64,000 nt of DNA, from NCBI RefSeq assembly GCF_039525805.1, contig NZ_BAAAHZ010000015.1, one strand, 5' to 3'. Origin of the DNA: Dietzia natronolimnaea. Lineage in GTDB: Bacteria > Actinomycetota > Actinomycetes > Mycobacteriales > Mycobacteriaceae. Made by a program: the position numbers and the translations under genes. Position 1 is the stretch's first letter. Each line of letters opens with the position of its first letter. Below the pieces are notes generated by a model. That model was not told where the DNA came from. It did not search any database and was given only the letters and a program-made list of their open reading frames with translations. Below are positions 1 through 8,566 of this stretch, piece after piece.

Positions 1-1844
1 CCCCGGCCGGCGGCGGCAAGGAGCACCTCAAGATCCTGGCCACCCTCGCCCGCAACCTGGTGCGCTCGGAGTTCGTGGACGCGCTCCGTGCGGCCGCGAC
101 CCCCGAGGACGCCGTCGCGGTGATCCAGGGGGTGCTCACCCCGGCGCCCGACGCCTCGTCGTCGTCGTCGACCACGGGCTCCGCGTCCGCCGCGACCACC
201 GCGACGACCTCCGCGGCCACGTCCACCACCGCCGCGACCACCACCGCCGCGACCACCACCACGGTGGGCGGCACGGGCGGCGGACAACCCCTCCGCCTGG
301 TCGCGGTGACCGCGTGCCCGACCGGCATCGCCCACACCTACATGGCCGCCGACTCCCTGGACCAGGAGGCCGCCAGGCGGGGAGTGGAACTGCAGGTGGA
401 GACGCAGGGCTCGGCCGGGGCCACCCCGTTGGACCCCGCCGTGATCGAGGCCGCCGACGCGGTCATCTTCGCCACCGACGTCGGCGTGCGCGACCGCGGC
501 CGGTTCGCGGGTAAGCCCGTCGTGGAGTACGGCGTCAAGAAGGCGATCGACTCCCCCGCACGGGTCCTCGACGAGGCGCTGGCCGCAGCCGGCGACCCCG
601 ACGCCAAGCGCGTCTCGGCGGCGTCCGGATCGGGCGGCGACTCCTCCACCGGCGGGTCCGGCTCGGACGAGCACTGGGCCCGCGGGCTGCAGCGCGCGGT
701 GATGACCGGCGTGTCCTACATGATCCCGTTCGTCGCCGCCGGCGGCCTGTTGCTGGCGCTGGGGTTCCTGTTCGCCGGGTACGACGTGGCGTTCGTCTGG
801 CAGGAGGTGGCCACCGGGTTCACGTTGACCGACCTGCCCGGCCAGGTCTGGTACCTCGACGGCGAGATCGTCTCCGCCGGGACCGCCGGAGCCGAGATGC
901 TCACCCACGCGGGCCTGCGGTTGTACATCGGCGCCGTGCTGTTCGCGATCGGCCAGGCCGCGATGGGATTCATGATCGCGGTCCTGTCCGGGTACATCGC
1001 CTACGGCCTCGCCGACCGCCCGGGCATCGCGCCGGGCTTCGTGGGCGGCGCCCTCTCGGCCACCCTCGGCGCCGGGTTCATCGGCGCGCTCGTCACCGGC
1101 ATCCTCGCCGGTTACCTGGTGCGGTGGATGACCACCTGGAAGACCCCGCGCTGGCTGTCCGGCCTCATGCCGGTGGTGCTGATCCCGCTGCTCGGATCGC
1201 TCGCGATCGGCCTGCTGATGTTCCTGCTGCTCGGCCGCCCGCTGGCCTCGCTGACCTCCGCCATGGAGTCGTGGCTGGGCGGGATGAGCGGGTCCTCGGT
1301 GATCCTGCTGGGCATCATCCTGGGGCTCATGATGTGCTTCGACCTCGGCGGACCGGTCAACAAGGCCGCGTACACCTTCGCCACCGCCGGCCTGGTCGCC
1401 GACAACCCGGCCTCGCTCCGCATCATGGCGGCCGTGATGGCCGCCGGTATGGTGCCGCCGCTGGCCATGGGACTGGCGACGGTCGTCCGCAAGCGCCTGT
1501 TCACCGAGGTCGAGCAGGAGAACGGTCGGGCCGCCTTCCTGTTGGGTGCCAGCTTCATCACCGAGGGCGCGATCCCGTTCGCCGCGGCCGACCCCGTCCG
1601 CGTGATCCCGTCCATGATGGCCGGTGGCGCGGTCACCGGAGCGCTCATCATGGCATTCTCGGTGGAGTCCTACGCTCCGCACGGCGGCCTGTTCGTGGTG
1701 TTCGCCATCAACCCGGTGTGGGGCTACCTGGTCGCCATCCTCGCGGGGATGCTGGTCTCGACCACCGCCGTGGTCCTGGCCAAGAGCGCCCGCCGCGATC
1801 CCGCCCCCGTCACGGCCCCGGCGCCCGCCACCGTGGCCGCCTGA
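1..1844 (+). CDS. fruA: PTS fructose transporter EIIABC, 5' end outside window
   Basis: Membrane permease that phosphorylates fructose-type sugars during uptake, using phosphate from HPr. The frame is open from base 3; the first residues, up to about base 150, match the end of an EIIA domain, so the true start lies upstream and the GTG at 60 is not the start. A Ser/Thr/Ala-rich linker (about 165-290) leads to an EIIB domain whose phosphocysteine is the Cys at 315-317 in VTACPTGIAH. From about 690 to the end there is a hydrophobic EIIC domain with many membrane segments and family motifs such as DLGGPVNKAAYTF and TEGAIPFAA. ptsH follows 100 bp downstream, the usual actinobacterial fru order. 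The very low-complexity linker is unusual but lies between domains. Confidence 0.95.
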   Translation, partial: PAGGGKEHLKILATLARNLVRSEFVDALRAAATPEDAVAVIQGVLTPAPDASSSSSTTGSASAATTATTSAATSTTAATTTAATTTTVGGTGGGQPLRLVAVTACPTGIAHTYMAADSLDQEAARRGVELQVETQGSAGATPLDPAVIEAADAVIFATDVGVRDRGRFAGKPVVEYGVKKAIDSPARVLDEALAAAGDPDAKRVSAASGSGGDSSTGGSGSDEHWARGLQRAVMTGVSYMIPFVAAGGLLLALGFLFAGYDVAFVWQEVATGFTLTDLPGQVWYLDGEIVSAGTAGAEMLTHAGLRLYIGAVLFAIGQAAMGFMIAVLSGYIAYGLADRPGIAPGFVGGALSATLGAGFIGALVTGILAGYLVRWMTTWKTPRWLSGLMPVVLIPLLGSLAIGLLMFLLLGRPLASLTSAMESWLGGMSGSSVILLGIILGLMMCFDLGGPVNKAAYTFATAGLVADNPASLRIMAAVMAAGMVPPLAMGLATVVRKRLFTEVEQENGRAAFLLGASFITEGAIPFAAADPVRVIPSMMAGGAVTGALIMAFSVESYAPHGGLFVVFAINPVWGYLVAILAGMLVSTTAVVLAKSARRDPAPVTAPAPATVAA

Positions 1845-1880
1845 CCCGGTGGCCGCCTGACCCGGTGGCCGCCTGACCCC
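1833..1880. repeat. 16-bp tandem repeat, three copies, across the fruA stop
   Basis: The unit gtggccgcctgacccg occurs at 1833-1848 and 1849-1864, and with one change at 1865-1880. Each copy contains a TGA. Because 16 is not a multiple of 3, the three TGAs (1842, 1858, 1874) fall in all three forward frames. The first is the fruA stop. Confidence 0.95.
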
Positions 1881-1944
1881 ACCCGACCGGCTCGCCGGTT
1901 GATCAGCCCCCAGTTCCGCAGTTCACCAGTCACGAGGAGAGACC

Positions 1945-2202
1945 ATGCCCAACACGACCGTCATCGTGGGATCCGCCGAGGGCCTGCACGCCCGCCCGGC
2001 GGGGATCATCGCCGAGGCCGCCGAGAAGTACGACACGGACATCGAGATCACGTACGACGGCGAGGAGGCCGACGCCGCCTCGGCCATGCTCATCATGGCG
2101 CTCGGAGCCGAGAAGGGGGCCGAGGTCACGGTGAGCGGGGACGACGCCACCGCGGTGGCCGAGATCGCCGCCCTCATCGAACAGGACCTCGACGCGGGAT
2201 GA
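1945..2202 (+). CDS. ptsH: PTS phosphocarrier protein HPr
   Basis: 85-residue cytoplasmic phosphocarrier that passes phosphate from enzyme I to EIIA domains such as that of FruA. The active-site His15 is seen in GLHARPA, and Ser46 sits in the expected regulatory-serine region (AASAMLIMALG). Length and both motifs are normal for HPr. The ATG follows a good ribosome site (cgaggagag). The last bases overlap the next gene by ATGA, implying translational coupling. In actinobacteria HPr kinase is generally absent, so conservation of Ser46 need not mean regulation. Confidence 0.96.
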   Translation: MPNTTVIVGSAEGLHARPAGIIAEAAEKYDTDIEITYDGEEADAASAMLIMALGAEKGAEVTVSGDDATAVAEIAALIEQDLDAG

Positions 2203-3101
2203 CCGTCCTCGTCGTGGGATCGGGCGGGTACCTGGGATCGCGTCTCGTCCCCGCGCTGCTGGCCCGGGGGCACCGCGTCCGGGCCGGCGCCACCGATCCC
2301 CGGCGGGCCCGGACCCACGGGTGGGGCGACCGCGTGGAGACCGTCCGCTGCGACGTCCTCGATCCCGGGTGCCTCCCGGACGCCCTGAACGGAGTGGACT
2401 CGGTCGTCTACCTGGTCCACCGGATGGGGTCCGGGCCCGGCTTCCGGGCCGAGGACGCGGCGGGCGCGTCCGCGATGCGCGACGCGATGGCCGCGGCCGG
2501 CGTCCAGCGGTGCGTGTACGTCTCCGGGCTCGCCCCGTCCGGAGGCCCCGGGGAGCCTCTCTCCCGGCACATGTCCTCCCGACTCGAGGTCCAACACCTG
2601 CTCTCGGACGGACCCACGCCGGTGTTCACCCTGCGGGCCGGCATCGTCCTGGGCTCCGGTTCGGTGGGCTTCGAGATGATGCGCACCCTGTGTGAACGGT
2701 TGCCGGTCCAACCGGTCCCCCGCTGGATGCGCGGCGGCCGCGTGGAGCCGGTCGCCGAGCGTGACGTCGTCGAGGCCCTGTGTCACGCCCTCGAGGTGCC
2801 TCCCCGCACCGGGCACGGCGACCTCGGCTGCGGGGAGGCGCTGACCTACCCCGCGCTGCTGCGCAGGTTCTCCCGGGTCGCCGGGCTCCCGACACTCCGC
2901 GTCCCTGTCTTCGGGGTGCCGTGGGATCTGGTCGCGGCGGGATTGTCCCCGCTCATGGACGTGGACGCCGGTACCGTCGCCGGGCTGATCGAGAGTCTCC
3001 GCCACGAGATGGTGGCCGCCGGCCCGGCGACGGACCTGCTCCCCCCGGGGTGGGAGATGACCGGGATCGACGACGCCATCCGTCGCGCGCTCGGGGACTG
3101 A
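2199..3101 (+). CDS. NAD(P)-binding epimerase/NmrA-like protein
   Basis: 300-residue atypical short-chain dehydrogenase fold protein. The N-terminal VVGSGGYLGSRL carries the GxxGxxG dinucleotide-binding loop, and a D-V-L-D segment near residue 50 fits the usual adenine-ring pocket of this superfamily. The classical YxxxK pair is not evident, which is common in NmrA-like members. The start ATG overlaps the ptsH stop, so it is probably translated from the fru transcript, but I see no direct functional link to fructose use. Substrate unknown. Confidence 0.8.
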   Translation: MTVLVVGSGGYLGSRLVPALLARGHRVRAGATDPRRARTHGWGDRVETVRCDVLDPGCLPDALNGVDSVVYLVHRMGSGPGFRAEDAAGASAMRDAMAAAGVQRCVYVSGLAPSGGPGEPLSRHMSSRLEVQHLLSDGPTPVFTLRAGIVLGSGSVGFEMMRTLCERLPVQPVPRWMRGGRVEPVAERDVVEALCHALEVPPRTGHGDLGCGEALTYPALLRRFSRVAGLPTLRVPVFGVPWDLVAAGLSPLMDVDAGTVAGLIESLRHEMVAAGPATDLLPPGWEMTGIDDAIRRALGD

Positions 3102-3192
3102 CGGTGTGGTCCGGACGCGACGTCCCGGGTCCCGCCACACCGGGTCATTCCACACCCCGGCGCGAGCGCGCCCGGTGAGGGACAATCGACCG

Positions 3193-3858
3193 ATGCCCGC
3201 GAATCTCCCGTTCACCGCCGCGACCTTCATCCGCGCCGCCCTGGACCGCCACGTGCCGAGCGGCACCACGGACGACATCGGGGAGAAGCTCCTCGACGCG
3301 GCGGTGCGGCAGTTCGAGCTCTTCGGCGTGACCCGGTCGACGATGGGGGACATCACGCAGCGGTCGGGCCTGTCCCGGATGACCCTCTACCGCCGGTTCG
3401 CCAACAAGCAGGAGCTCATCAACGCCGTCCTGCTCCGCGAGTCCGGACGCATCCTGGCCGGGCTGAAGCAGGAGATCGACCGGTACGACGACGTGGAGTC
3501 CAAGCTCACCGAGGGCTTCCTCTACACCGTCGAGACCCTGCGCGCCCACGGGCTGCTCAACCGGCTCCTCGAGAGTGAACCCGAGGTCGCCGTCCCGTAT
3601 CTCACCGTCCGGGCCGAACCCCTGGTCAGTAGCAGTGCCGAGTTCCTCGCCTCGGAGATGGCCACCAGCCTCGACGACTCCCGGTCGCACGACGAACTGC
3701 TCGTGGCCGCCGAGGTGACCGTCCGTCTGGTGATCTCATTCGTCCTCACCCCCTCGACGGCCATCGACCTGGACGACCCCGACGTGGCTCGCGACTTCGC
3801 GCGCAGGCACCTCGGCCCACAGCTCAGCGGCGGACGCGGCCTTCCCGACGGGGCCTAG
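3193..3858 (+). CDS. TetR family transcriptional regulator
   Basis: About 221 residues. A helix-turn-helix is seen in TMGDITQRSGLSRMTLYRRF, about residues 45-64, followed by the usual all-helical ligand-binding part. I chose the ATG at 3193; the frame is also open to a GTG at 3106, with no better ribosome site. It lies just upstream of the promoter and imperfect inverted repeat at 4000-4060, so regulation of the diiron oxygenase operon is the simplest hypothesis. No ligand can be inferred. Confidence 0.88.
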   Translation: MPANLPFTAATFIRAALDRHVPSGTTDDIGEKLLDAAVRQFELFGVTRSTMGDITQRSGLSRMTLYRRFANKQELINAVLLRESGRILAGLKQEIDRYDDVESKLTEGFLYTVETLRAHGLLNRLLESEPEVAVPYLTVRAEPLVSSSAEFLASEMATSLDDSRSHDELLVAAEVTVRLVISFVLTPSTAIDLDDPDVARDFARRHLGPQLSGGRGLPDGA

Positions 3859-3936
3859 GTTCCGAAAGGGGTCAGCACCCGACCGGGCGCGGGCTCCCGT
3901 GGTGGACCCGACGGGTCTCGGGTTCCGGCGGGGCTC

Positions 3937-3975
3937 GGGTTCAGGCGGGTTGCGGGTTCAGGCGGGTTGCGGGTT
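3937..3975. repeat. 17-bp tandem repeat
   Basis: The unit gggttcaggcgggttgc occurs at 3937-3953 and 3954-3970, followed by a partial third copy. It lies between the TetR gene and the promoter of the diiron gene. The preceding 25 bases look like diverged copies. Confidence 0.9.
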
Positions 3976-3999
3976 AAAGCGGATTTCGGTGCCCCGGCG

Positions 4000-4028
4000 T
4001 TGACACCGGGGCCCGCGCTGCCTAGCCT
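4000..4028 (+). promoter_or_regulatory. Sigma70-type promoter of the diiron oxygenase operon
   Basis: A consensus -35 TTGACA at 4000-4005 and a -10 TAGCCT at 4023-4028 are separated by 17 bp. The predicted transcription start is near 4035, giving a leader of about 75 bases before the ATG at 4110. Confidence 0.75.
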
Positions 4029-4033
4029 CAGTT

Positions 4034-4060
4034 ACAAAGAGACCTCAAATGTCACTCTGT
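4034..4060. promoter_or_regulatory. Candidate operator, imperfect inverted repeat
   Basis: Half-sites acaaagagac (4034-4043) and gtcactctgt (4051-4060) match as an inverted repeat at 8 of 10 positions with a 7-bp spacer. The site starts at the predicted transcription start, a typical repressor position. The adjacent TetR is the obvious candidate ligand. Confidence 0.55.
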
Positions 4061-4109
4061 ACTCCGAGGCTCTCTCCGACCCACCTCGTCGGAAACGAAA
4101 GGGATCGCC

Positions 4110-5126
4110 ATGACCGCACCCACGCCCACCACCGCCCCCTCGAGCCCGACCCCGAACAGCTCCCGCGAGGAGTATGACGCCGCCCTCCTCCGCCTGTCCG
4201 AGGCCTCGGTCCGACGCCACTTCGACGCGTTCGTCGACGTCCCCTGGGACCACCCCGACTTCCGTGTGGACCGCACCGACGTGCGCTGGGTTCTGCCCGC
4301 GGACGTGGATCCGCTGGGCGCCCACCCCTGGTACCAGGCGTTGCCCGTCGAGACCCAGATCGAGATCGGGCTGTGGCGCCAGGCCAACATCATGAAGGTC
4401 GGGCTGCAGTTCGAGAACATCCTGATCCGCGGGATCATGCAGTACATCTCGAACCTGGACAACGGGTCGGCCGAGTTCCGGTACCTCACCCACGAGGCGA
4501 CCGAGGAGTGCCACCACACCCAGATGTTCCAGCAGGGCGTCAACATCATCGGTGCCGACGTACCCGGGTTGCCCCGCTGGATGCGCCGGGTCTCGCCGAT
4601 CATCCCGTGGTTCGCCTCCCTCACACCGGTGGGCTTCTTCATCGGCGTCCTCGCCGGCGAGGAGCCGATCGACCACACGCAGAAGCAGATCCTGCGCGGC
4701 GCGGACGAGCTCCCGCCCGTCCTGAGCCGCATCATGGAGATCCACGTGGCCGAGGAGGCCCGGCACATCTCCTTCGCGCACACCTACGTGGCCCGCCACG
4801 CGCCCCGGATGAGCCGCGGTCAGATCTTCGCGGTCTCCCTGGCCTTCCCCGTGATCATGCGGGTGCTGTGCGACTCCATCCTCAAGCCGACCAAAGAATT
4901 CCGCGAGGAGTTCGGTGTCCCCCGCGAGGTCATCGACGAGCTGTACTGGGACAGCCCGAAGTCCCGCGAGTTCCTGTCCGACCTCTTCTCCGACGTGCGG
5001 ATGCTCGCCGAGCAGTCCGGCCTGATGAACCCGCTCGCCCGGCGGGTCTGGCGGGCGCTGAAGATCGACGGCCGCGCCTCCCGCTACCGCAGCGAGCCGC
5101 CCGTCTCGTACTCCGCCGCCGTCTGA
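4110..5126 (+). CDS. AurF-like diiron oxygenase
   Basis: 338-residue cytoplasmic protein of the ferritin-like diiron family related to p-aminobenzoate N-oxygenase AurF. Iron-ligand motifs are visible as a Glu in QFENILIRG, EATEECHH, and EEARHISFAH, the E/ExxH pattern of these enzymes. The 3' end overlaps the ferredoxin/FAD reductase gene by one base (TGATG), so the reductase probably supplies electrons for oxygen activation. The pair resembles the Rv0885-fprB arrangement of mycobacteria as I remember it. The substrate is unknown; N-oxygenation, hydroxylation or desaturation are all possible. Confidence 0.85.
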   Translation: MTAPTPTTAPSSPTPNSSREEYDAALLRLSEASVRRHFDAFVDVPWDHPDFRVDRTDVRWVLPADVDPLGAHPWYQALPVETQIEIGLWRQANIMKVGLQFENILIRGIMQYISNLDNGSAEFRYLTHEATEECHHTQMFQQGVNIIGADVPGLPRWMRRVSPIIPWFASLTPVGFFIGVLAGEEPIDHTQKQILRGADELPPVLSRIMEIHVAEEARHISFAHTYVARHAPRMSRGQIFAVSLAFPVIMRVLCDSILKPTKEFREEFGVPREVIDELYWDSPKSREFLSDLFSDVRMLAEQSGLMNPLARRVWRALKIDGRASRYRSEPPVSYSAAV

Positions 5127-6706
5127 TGCCCCACGTCGTCACGCAGGCCTGCTGCGCCGACGCGTCCTGCGTCCACGCGTGCCCGGTCAACTGCATCCAC
5201 CCGACTCCGGACGAGCCGGACTTCGCCACCGCCGAGATGCTGTACATCGACCCGGACGTCTGCGTGGACTGTGGGGCGTGCGTGGGAGCGTGCCCGGTCG
5301 GGGCGATCGTCCCCGACGACCGCCTCGCCCCTGGCGAGCAGGTCTTCCTCGACCTCAACGCCGTGTTGAGCACGCCGTCTCGCCCGTACCCGCCCCAGGC
5401 GCCGGTCCCCCCGATCCGCCGTCTGGTGCGGGACCGCGGCCCCGCGGGGGAGCCACTGCGGGTGGCGATCGTCGGAGCCGGCCCCGCCGCTCTGTACACC
5501 GCCGACGAGCTGCTCAGGCAGCCGGGCGTCGAGGTGACCGTCTTCGATCGCCTGCCCGTCCCCCACGGCCTGGCCCGGCACGGCGTGGCCCCCGACCACC
5601 CGAGGACCCGGTCGGTCACCGACCTGTTCGCGCTCATCGAGGCCCAGGCCGGCTTCACCTACCGGCTGGGGGTGGAGATCGGCCGGGATGTCACCGTGGA
5701 CGAGCTCGCCGCCGCCCACGACGCCGTGGTCTACGCGACCGGGGCCAGCACCGACCGCCCCCTCGAGATCCCGGGCACCGGGCTCCCCGGGAGCATGTCC
5801 GCCACGGAGGTGGTGTCCTGGTACAACGGCCACCCCGACCACGTCGACGCCCGGGTCCCGCTCGACCACGAGCGGGCCGTCATCGTGGGCAACGGCAACG
5901 TCGCCCTCGACGTCGCCCGGATCCTCGCCACCCCTGCGGAGTCCCTCGCCGCGACCGACATCTCCCCTGTCGCCCTGAAGGCCCTGCGGGACAGTCGCAT
6001 CCGGGAGATCGTCGTGCTGGGTCGACGCGGGCCCGCCCAGGCCGCGTTCACCCTTCCCGAGCTGCTCGGACTGGCCTCGCGTGACGACATCGACCTGCGC
6101 GTCGACGCCCCGGACGGGATCGACCCGGGAGCGGAGTCCGATCCCCAGCGATCCCTCATGCTCGACTGCCTCGCGGAGGTGGCCGCCCGCGCGCCACGGA
6201 CGGGCAGGCCGCGGATCGTCCTGCGTTTCCAGACCGCGCCCGTGGAGGTCGTCGGTGCGGAACGCGTCGAGGGACTGCGGATCGCGGGGACGGAGTTGAC
6301 CAGCCTGGACGGCGACGTGCGCGCGGTCCCCCGCCCGGGAACCGAGGAGGTCCTGCCCGCGGGACTGGTCCTGCGCTCGGTCGGCTACCGCGGGGTACCC
6401 GTGCCCGGCGTGCCGTTCGACCCCGTCACCGGGACGATCCCCCACCGCGACAGCCGCGTCCTCGACCGCCCCGGCGGGTCCGAGGTCCCCGGCGCCTATG
6501 TGGTCGGGTGGATCAAACGGGGTCCCCGCGGGTTCATCGGGTCCAACAAGACCTGCGCCCGCGAGACGGTCGACGCGCTGCTCGCCGACGCCAACGCGGG
6601 GCTGCTCGCCCGTACCGGGCGTCCCGCTCACACGGGGCTGCCCGATCGCGCGAGGAGACCGGAACGCGGAGGGAGTCGGTGGTCGCTCGTCCCGCAGCGT
6701 CGGTGA
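5126..6706 (+). CDS. fprB: Ferredoxin/ferredoxin-NADP reductase (FprB type)
   Basis: 526-residue fusion. The first 60 residues are a bacterial ferredoxin: Cys9/10, 15, 19 and 23 at the N-terminus, then Cys46, 49, 52 and 56 for a [4Fe-4S] cluster. From about residue 111 comes an adrenodoxin-reductase-like flavoprotein with the FAD motif VAIVGAGPAALYTA, the NADP motif VIVGNGNVALDVAR, and a C-terminal GWIKRGPRGFIGSNK segment typical of FprA/FprB. It should move electrons from NADPH to the built-in or an external ferredoxin. It is coupled to the diiron oxygenase upstream, its likely partner. Confidence 0.92.
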   Translation: MPHVVTQACCADASCVHACPVNCIHPTPDEPDFATAEMLYIDPDVCVDCGACVGACPVGAIVPDDRLAPGEQVFLDLNAVLSTPSRPYPPQAPVPPIRRLVRDRGPAGEPLRVAIVGAGPAALYTADELLRQPGVEVTVFDRLPVPHGLARHGVAPDHPRTRSVTDLFALIEAQAGFTYRLGVEIGRDVTVDELAAAHDAVVYATGASTDRPLEIPGTGLPGSMSATEVVSWYNGHPDHVDARVPLDHERAVIVGNGNVALDVARILATPAESLAATDISPVALKALRDSRIREIVVLGRRGPAQAAFTLPELLGLASRDDIDLRVDAPDGIDPGAESDPQRSLMLDCLAEVAARAPRTGRPRIVLRFQTAPVEVVGAERVEGLRIAGTELTSLDGDVRAVPRPGTEEVLPAGLVLRSVGYRGVPVPGVPFDPVTGTIPHRDSRVLDRPGGSEVPGAYVVGWIKRGPRGFIGSNKTCARETVDALLADANAGLLARTGRPAHTGLPDRARRPERGGSRWSLVPQRR

Positions 6707-6751
6707 CCGGGACCCCGCACCCGGGGGCCGACCGGTGAGGCGGGTCAGCCC

Positions 6752-6801
6752 AGCTCAGTAGAGCGGGACCAGCTCGGTGGAGCGGGACCAGCTCAGTAGA
6801 G
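6752..6801. repeat. 19-bp tandem repeat, 2.6 copies, running into a stop codon
   Basis: agctcagtagagcgggacc (6752-6770), agctcggtggagcgggacc (6771-6789) and a partial copy from 6790. The partial third copy overlaps the stop codon (6793-6795) and last codons of the minus-strand dehydrogenase. Confidence 0.9.
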
Positions 6802-7629
6802 GTAGTCCTCGCCACTCGCCCGGACGGTGATGTCGCTGATGCTGATTCCCCACGGTTGGTCGATCACGTGGACCACGGCGTCGGCGAGGTCCTCGGGCGT
6901 GATGAGCCAGTACTTCACCGAGTCGACGTCGGTCTGCTCCGCGGGCAGTTCACCGTGGATCATCGCCGAGAGGGTGGCGTTGAACGACTCCTCGCGCTGA
7001 CCGACTATCCCGTTGATCGCCTCACCGTTGACGATCCAGCTGGCGAGGTTGGTGCCGGCGACGCCGGTCGGCTTGACCGTGGTCACCTTGATCCTGCCCT
7101 TGGTCTCCATCCGCAGGGAGTCGGAGAGGGTGGTGACGGCGGCCTTGGTCGCGCTGTAGACGCCGGAGCCGGCGATCCCGGCGTTGCCGTAGATCGAGGA
7201 GATGTTGACGACCTGTCCGCGCCCCTGCTCGATCATCTGGTCGTACACGGCGGAGATGCCGTTGACGACTCCCTTGATGTTGATGTCGATGGCCTTGAGC
7301 CACCTGGGCAGCGCCCGCTCGTGATCCGCGAAGTAGGCCAGCGGCATGACCCCCGCGTTGTTGACCAGGACGTCGATCGCACCGAACGCCTCCACCGCGG
7401 CCTCGGCGGCCGCCCTGACCTGCTCGGTGTCGGTGACGTCCGCGACCCGGGCGAGTGCCGAACCACCGGCGGCGGTGATGCCGTCGACCACGGCGGCGAG
7501 GCCGTCGGCGTCGATGTCGACACCGACCACGTGCGCGCCGCCCGCGGCGCACTTCTCCGCGATCAGCTTGCCGAACCCACCCCCGGCCCCGGTGATGATG
7601 ACGACCTTGCCGCTGAGATGCCCGGACAC
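6793..7629 (-). CDS. Short-chain dehydrogenase/reductase
   Basis: 278-residue classical SDR. The cofactor motif GAGGGFG is near residue 12, NNAG is present, and the active-site Ser (NISS) and YSATK are in place. The C-terminal 80 residues are longer than the minimal SDR core. The GTG start at 7629 is preceded by GGAGGT at a 5-base spacing; no ATG lies nearby. It follows eutC on the same strand after 172 bp that contain repeats, so co-transcription with the eut genes is uncertain. Substrate unknown. Confidence 0.88.
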   Translation of the reverse strand: MSGHLSGKVVIITGAGGGFGKLIAEKCAAGGAHVVGVDIDADGLAAVVDGITAAGGSALARVADVTDTEQVRAAAEAAVEAFGAIDVLVNNAGVMPLAYFADHERALPRWLKAIDINIKGVVNGISAVYDQMIEQGRGQVVNISSIYGNAGIAGSGVYSATKAAVTTLSDSLRMETKGRIKVTTVKPTGVAGTNLASWIVNGEAINGIVGQREESFNATLSAMIHGELPAEQTDVDSVKYWLITPEDLADAVVHVIDQPWGISISDITVRASGEDYLY

Positions 7630-7720
7630 TGATGACCTCCAGAGAGTGGTGCGACGCGGAGGCGGCCGCACGATCGGGAGCCTAACGGCCGAACCCCCCG
7701 GCGGGTCCTCCTCCTTCCGG

Positions 7721-7767
7721 CGGCCGGGTCGATCGTCCCGCTCCCGACGGCCGGGGCGATCGTCCCG
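7721..7767. repeat. 20-bp direct repeat, two copies
   Basis: cggccgggtcgatcgtcccg (7721-7740) recurs at 7748-7767 with one mismatch, between eutC and the downstream dehydrogenase. Each copy contains the palindrome cgatcg. Possible terminator or regulator site; nothing firmer can be said. Confidence 0.75.
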
Positions 7768-7801
7768 ACGACCGGGGCGGGCCGGTCGCCGGGCCCGGCG
7801 G

Positions 7802-8566
7802 CTACTCGAGCGTCATCGCGTCCGAGGCGTCCACCTCGACCGCCCGCGAGGTGTCCTTGAGCGCCACCCCGGACGCGCCGAGCGCGCGGGCACCCGCGAT
7901 GAGCCGGGCGACGATGTGGGCGGACCTCGCATAGCCCAGCCCGTCCGGCGGGTGGATGTTGGAGATGCAGTTGCGGCCGGCGTCGGAGGTGCCCGGCGCC
8001 GGCAGGTGGGTCAGGTAGATCCCCAGGCTGTCGGCGACCGACAGTCCCGGCCGCTCGCCGATGATCACCACGACCGTGCGCACCCCCATCGCCTGGGCGA
8101 GGTGATCGCCCAGCGCCACCCGCGCCTCGGTCGCGATCACCGGCGGCGCGATCGAGTACAGCTCGGACAGCTCGGACACCAGCGCGCCGAGGAGCCCGGC
8201 GCCGTGGTCCATCAGCGCCCGGGGGGACAGGCCGTCCGCCAGCACGAGGCCCACATCGAACTCCCCCGCGGTGATCGAGGACAGGTCCTCCGGCACCCTG
8301 CCCAGGTCCGGCCGCCGGAGATACTCCGCCCGCGAGGAGGCCCGCGAGGAGACCACCGCGGGCACCCCGATGCCGATCTCCTCCACCTGCGCGGCGAGGG
8401 CCTCGACGTCCAGCGGCATGTGCACCGCGTCGCGTGCGGCGGCGTGGGCGGACCGGAACTCCAGGACGCGGCGGGTGGGCAGCGAGTCGCCGGTGCGGCC
8501 CAGCCCGATGCGCGCCTGCGTGCTGCGACGGAGCTCGTCCCAGAAGGACGGTTCGATCCCGCTCAT
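7802..8566 (-). CDS. eutC: Ethanolamine ammonia-lyase small subunit
   Basis: 254-residue light subunit of the adenosylcobalamin-dependent enzyme that converts ethanolamine to acetaldehyde and ammonia. Family features include ARIGLGRTGDSLPT at the N-terminus, the GLSVADSLGIYLTH segment, and the C-terminal GRNCISNIHPPDGLGY stretch near the B12 site. The start overlaps the eutB stop by four bases (ATGA), so the subunits are translationally coupled. Slightly shorter than enterobacterial EutC because the N-terminal extension is reduced. Confidence 0.95.
   Translation of the reverse strand: MSGIEPSFWDELRRSTQARIGLGRTGDSLPTRRVLEFRSAHAAARDAVHMPLDVEALAAQVEEIGIGVPAVVSSRASSRAEYLRRPDLGRVPEDLSSITAGEFDVGLVLADGLSPRALMDHGAGLLGALVSELSELYSIAPPVIATEARVALGDHLAQAMGVRTVVVIIGERPGLSVADSLGIYLTHLPAPGTSDAGRNCISNIHPPDGLGYARSAHIVARLIAGARALGASGVALKDTSRAVEVDASDAMTLE

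Noticed and set aside
4373..5125. Upstream extension of the ferredoxin/FAD reductase frame
   Set aside because: It is a shadow of the diiron oxygenase gene; the ferredoxin domain begins exactly at the ATG at 5126.
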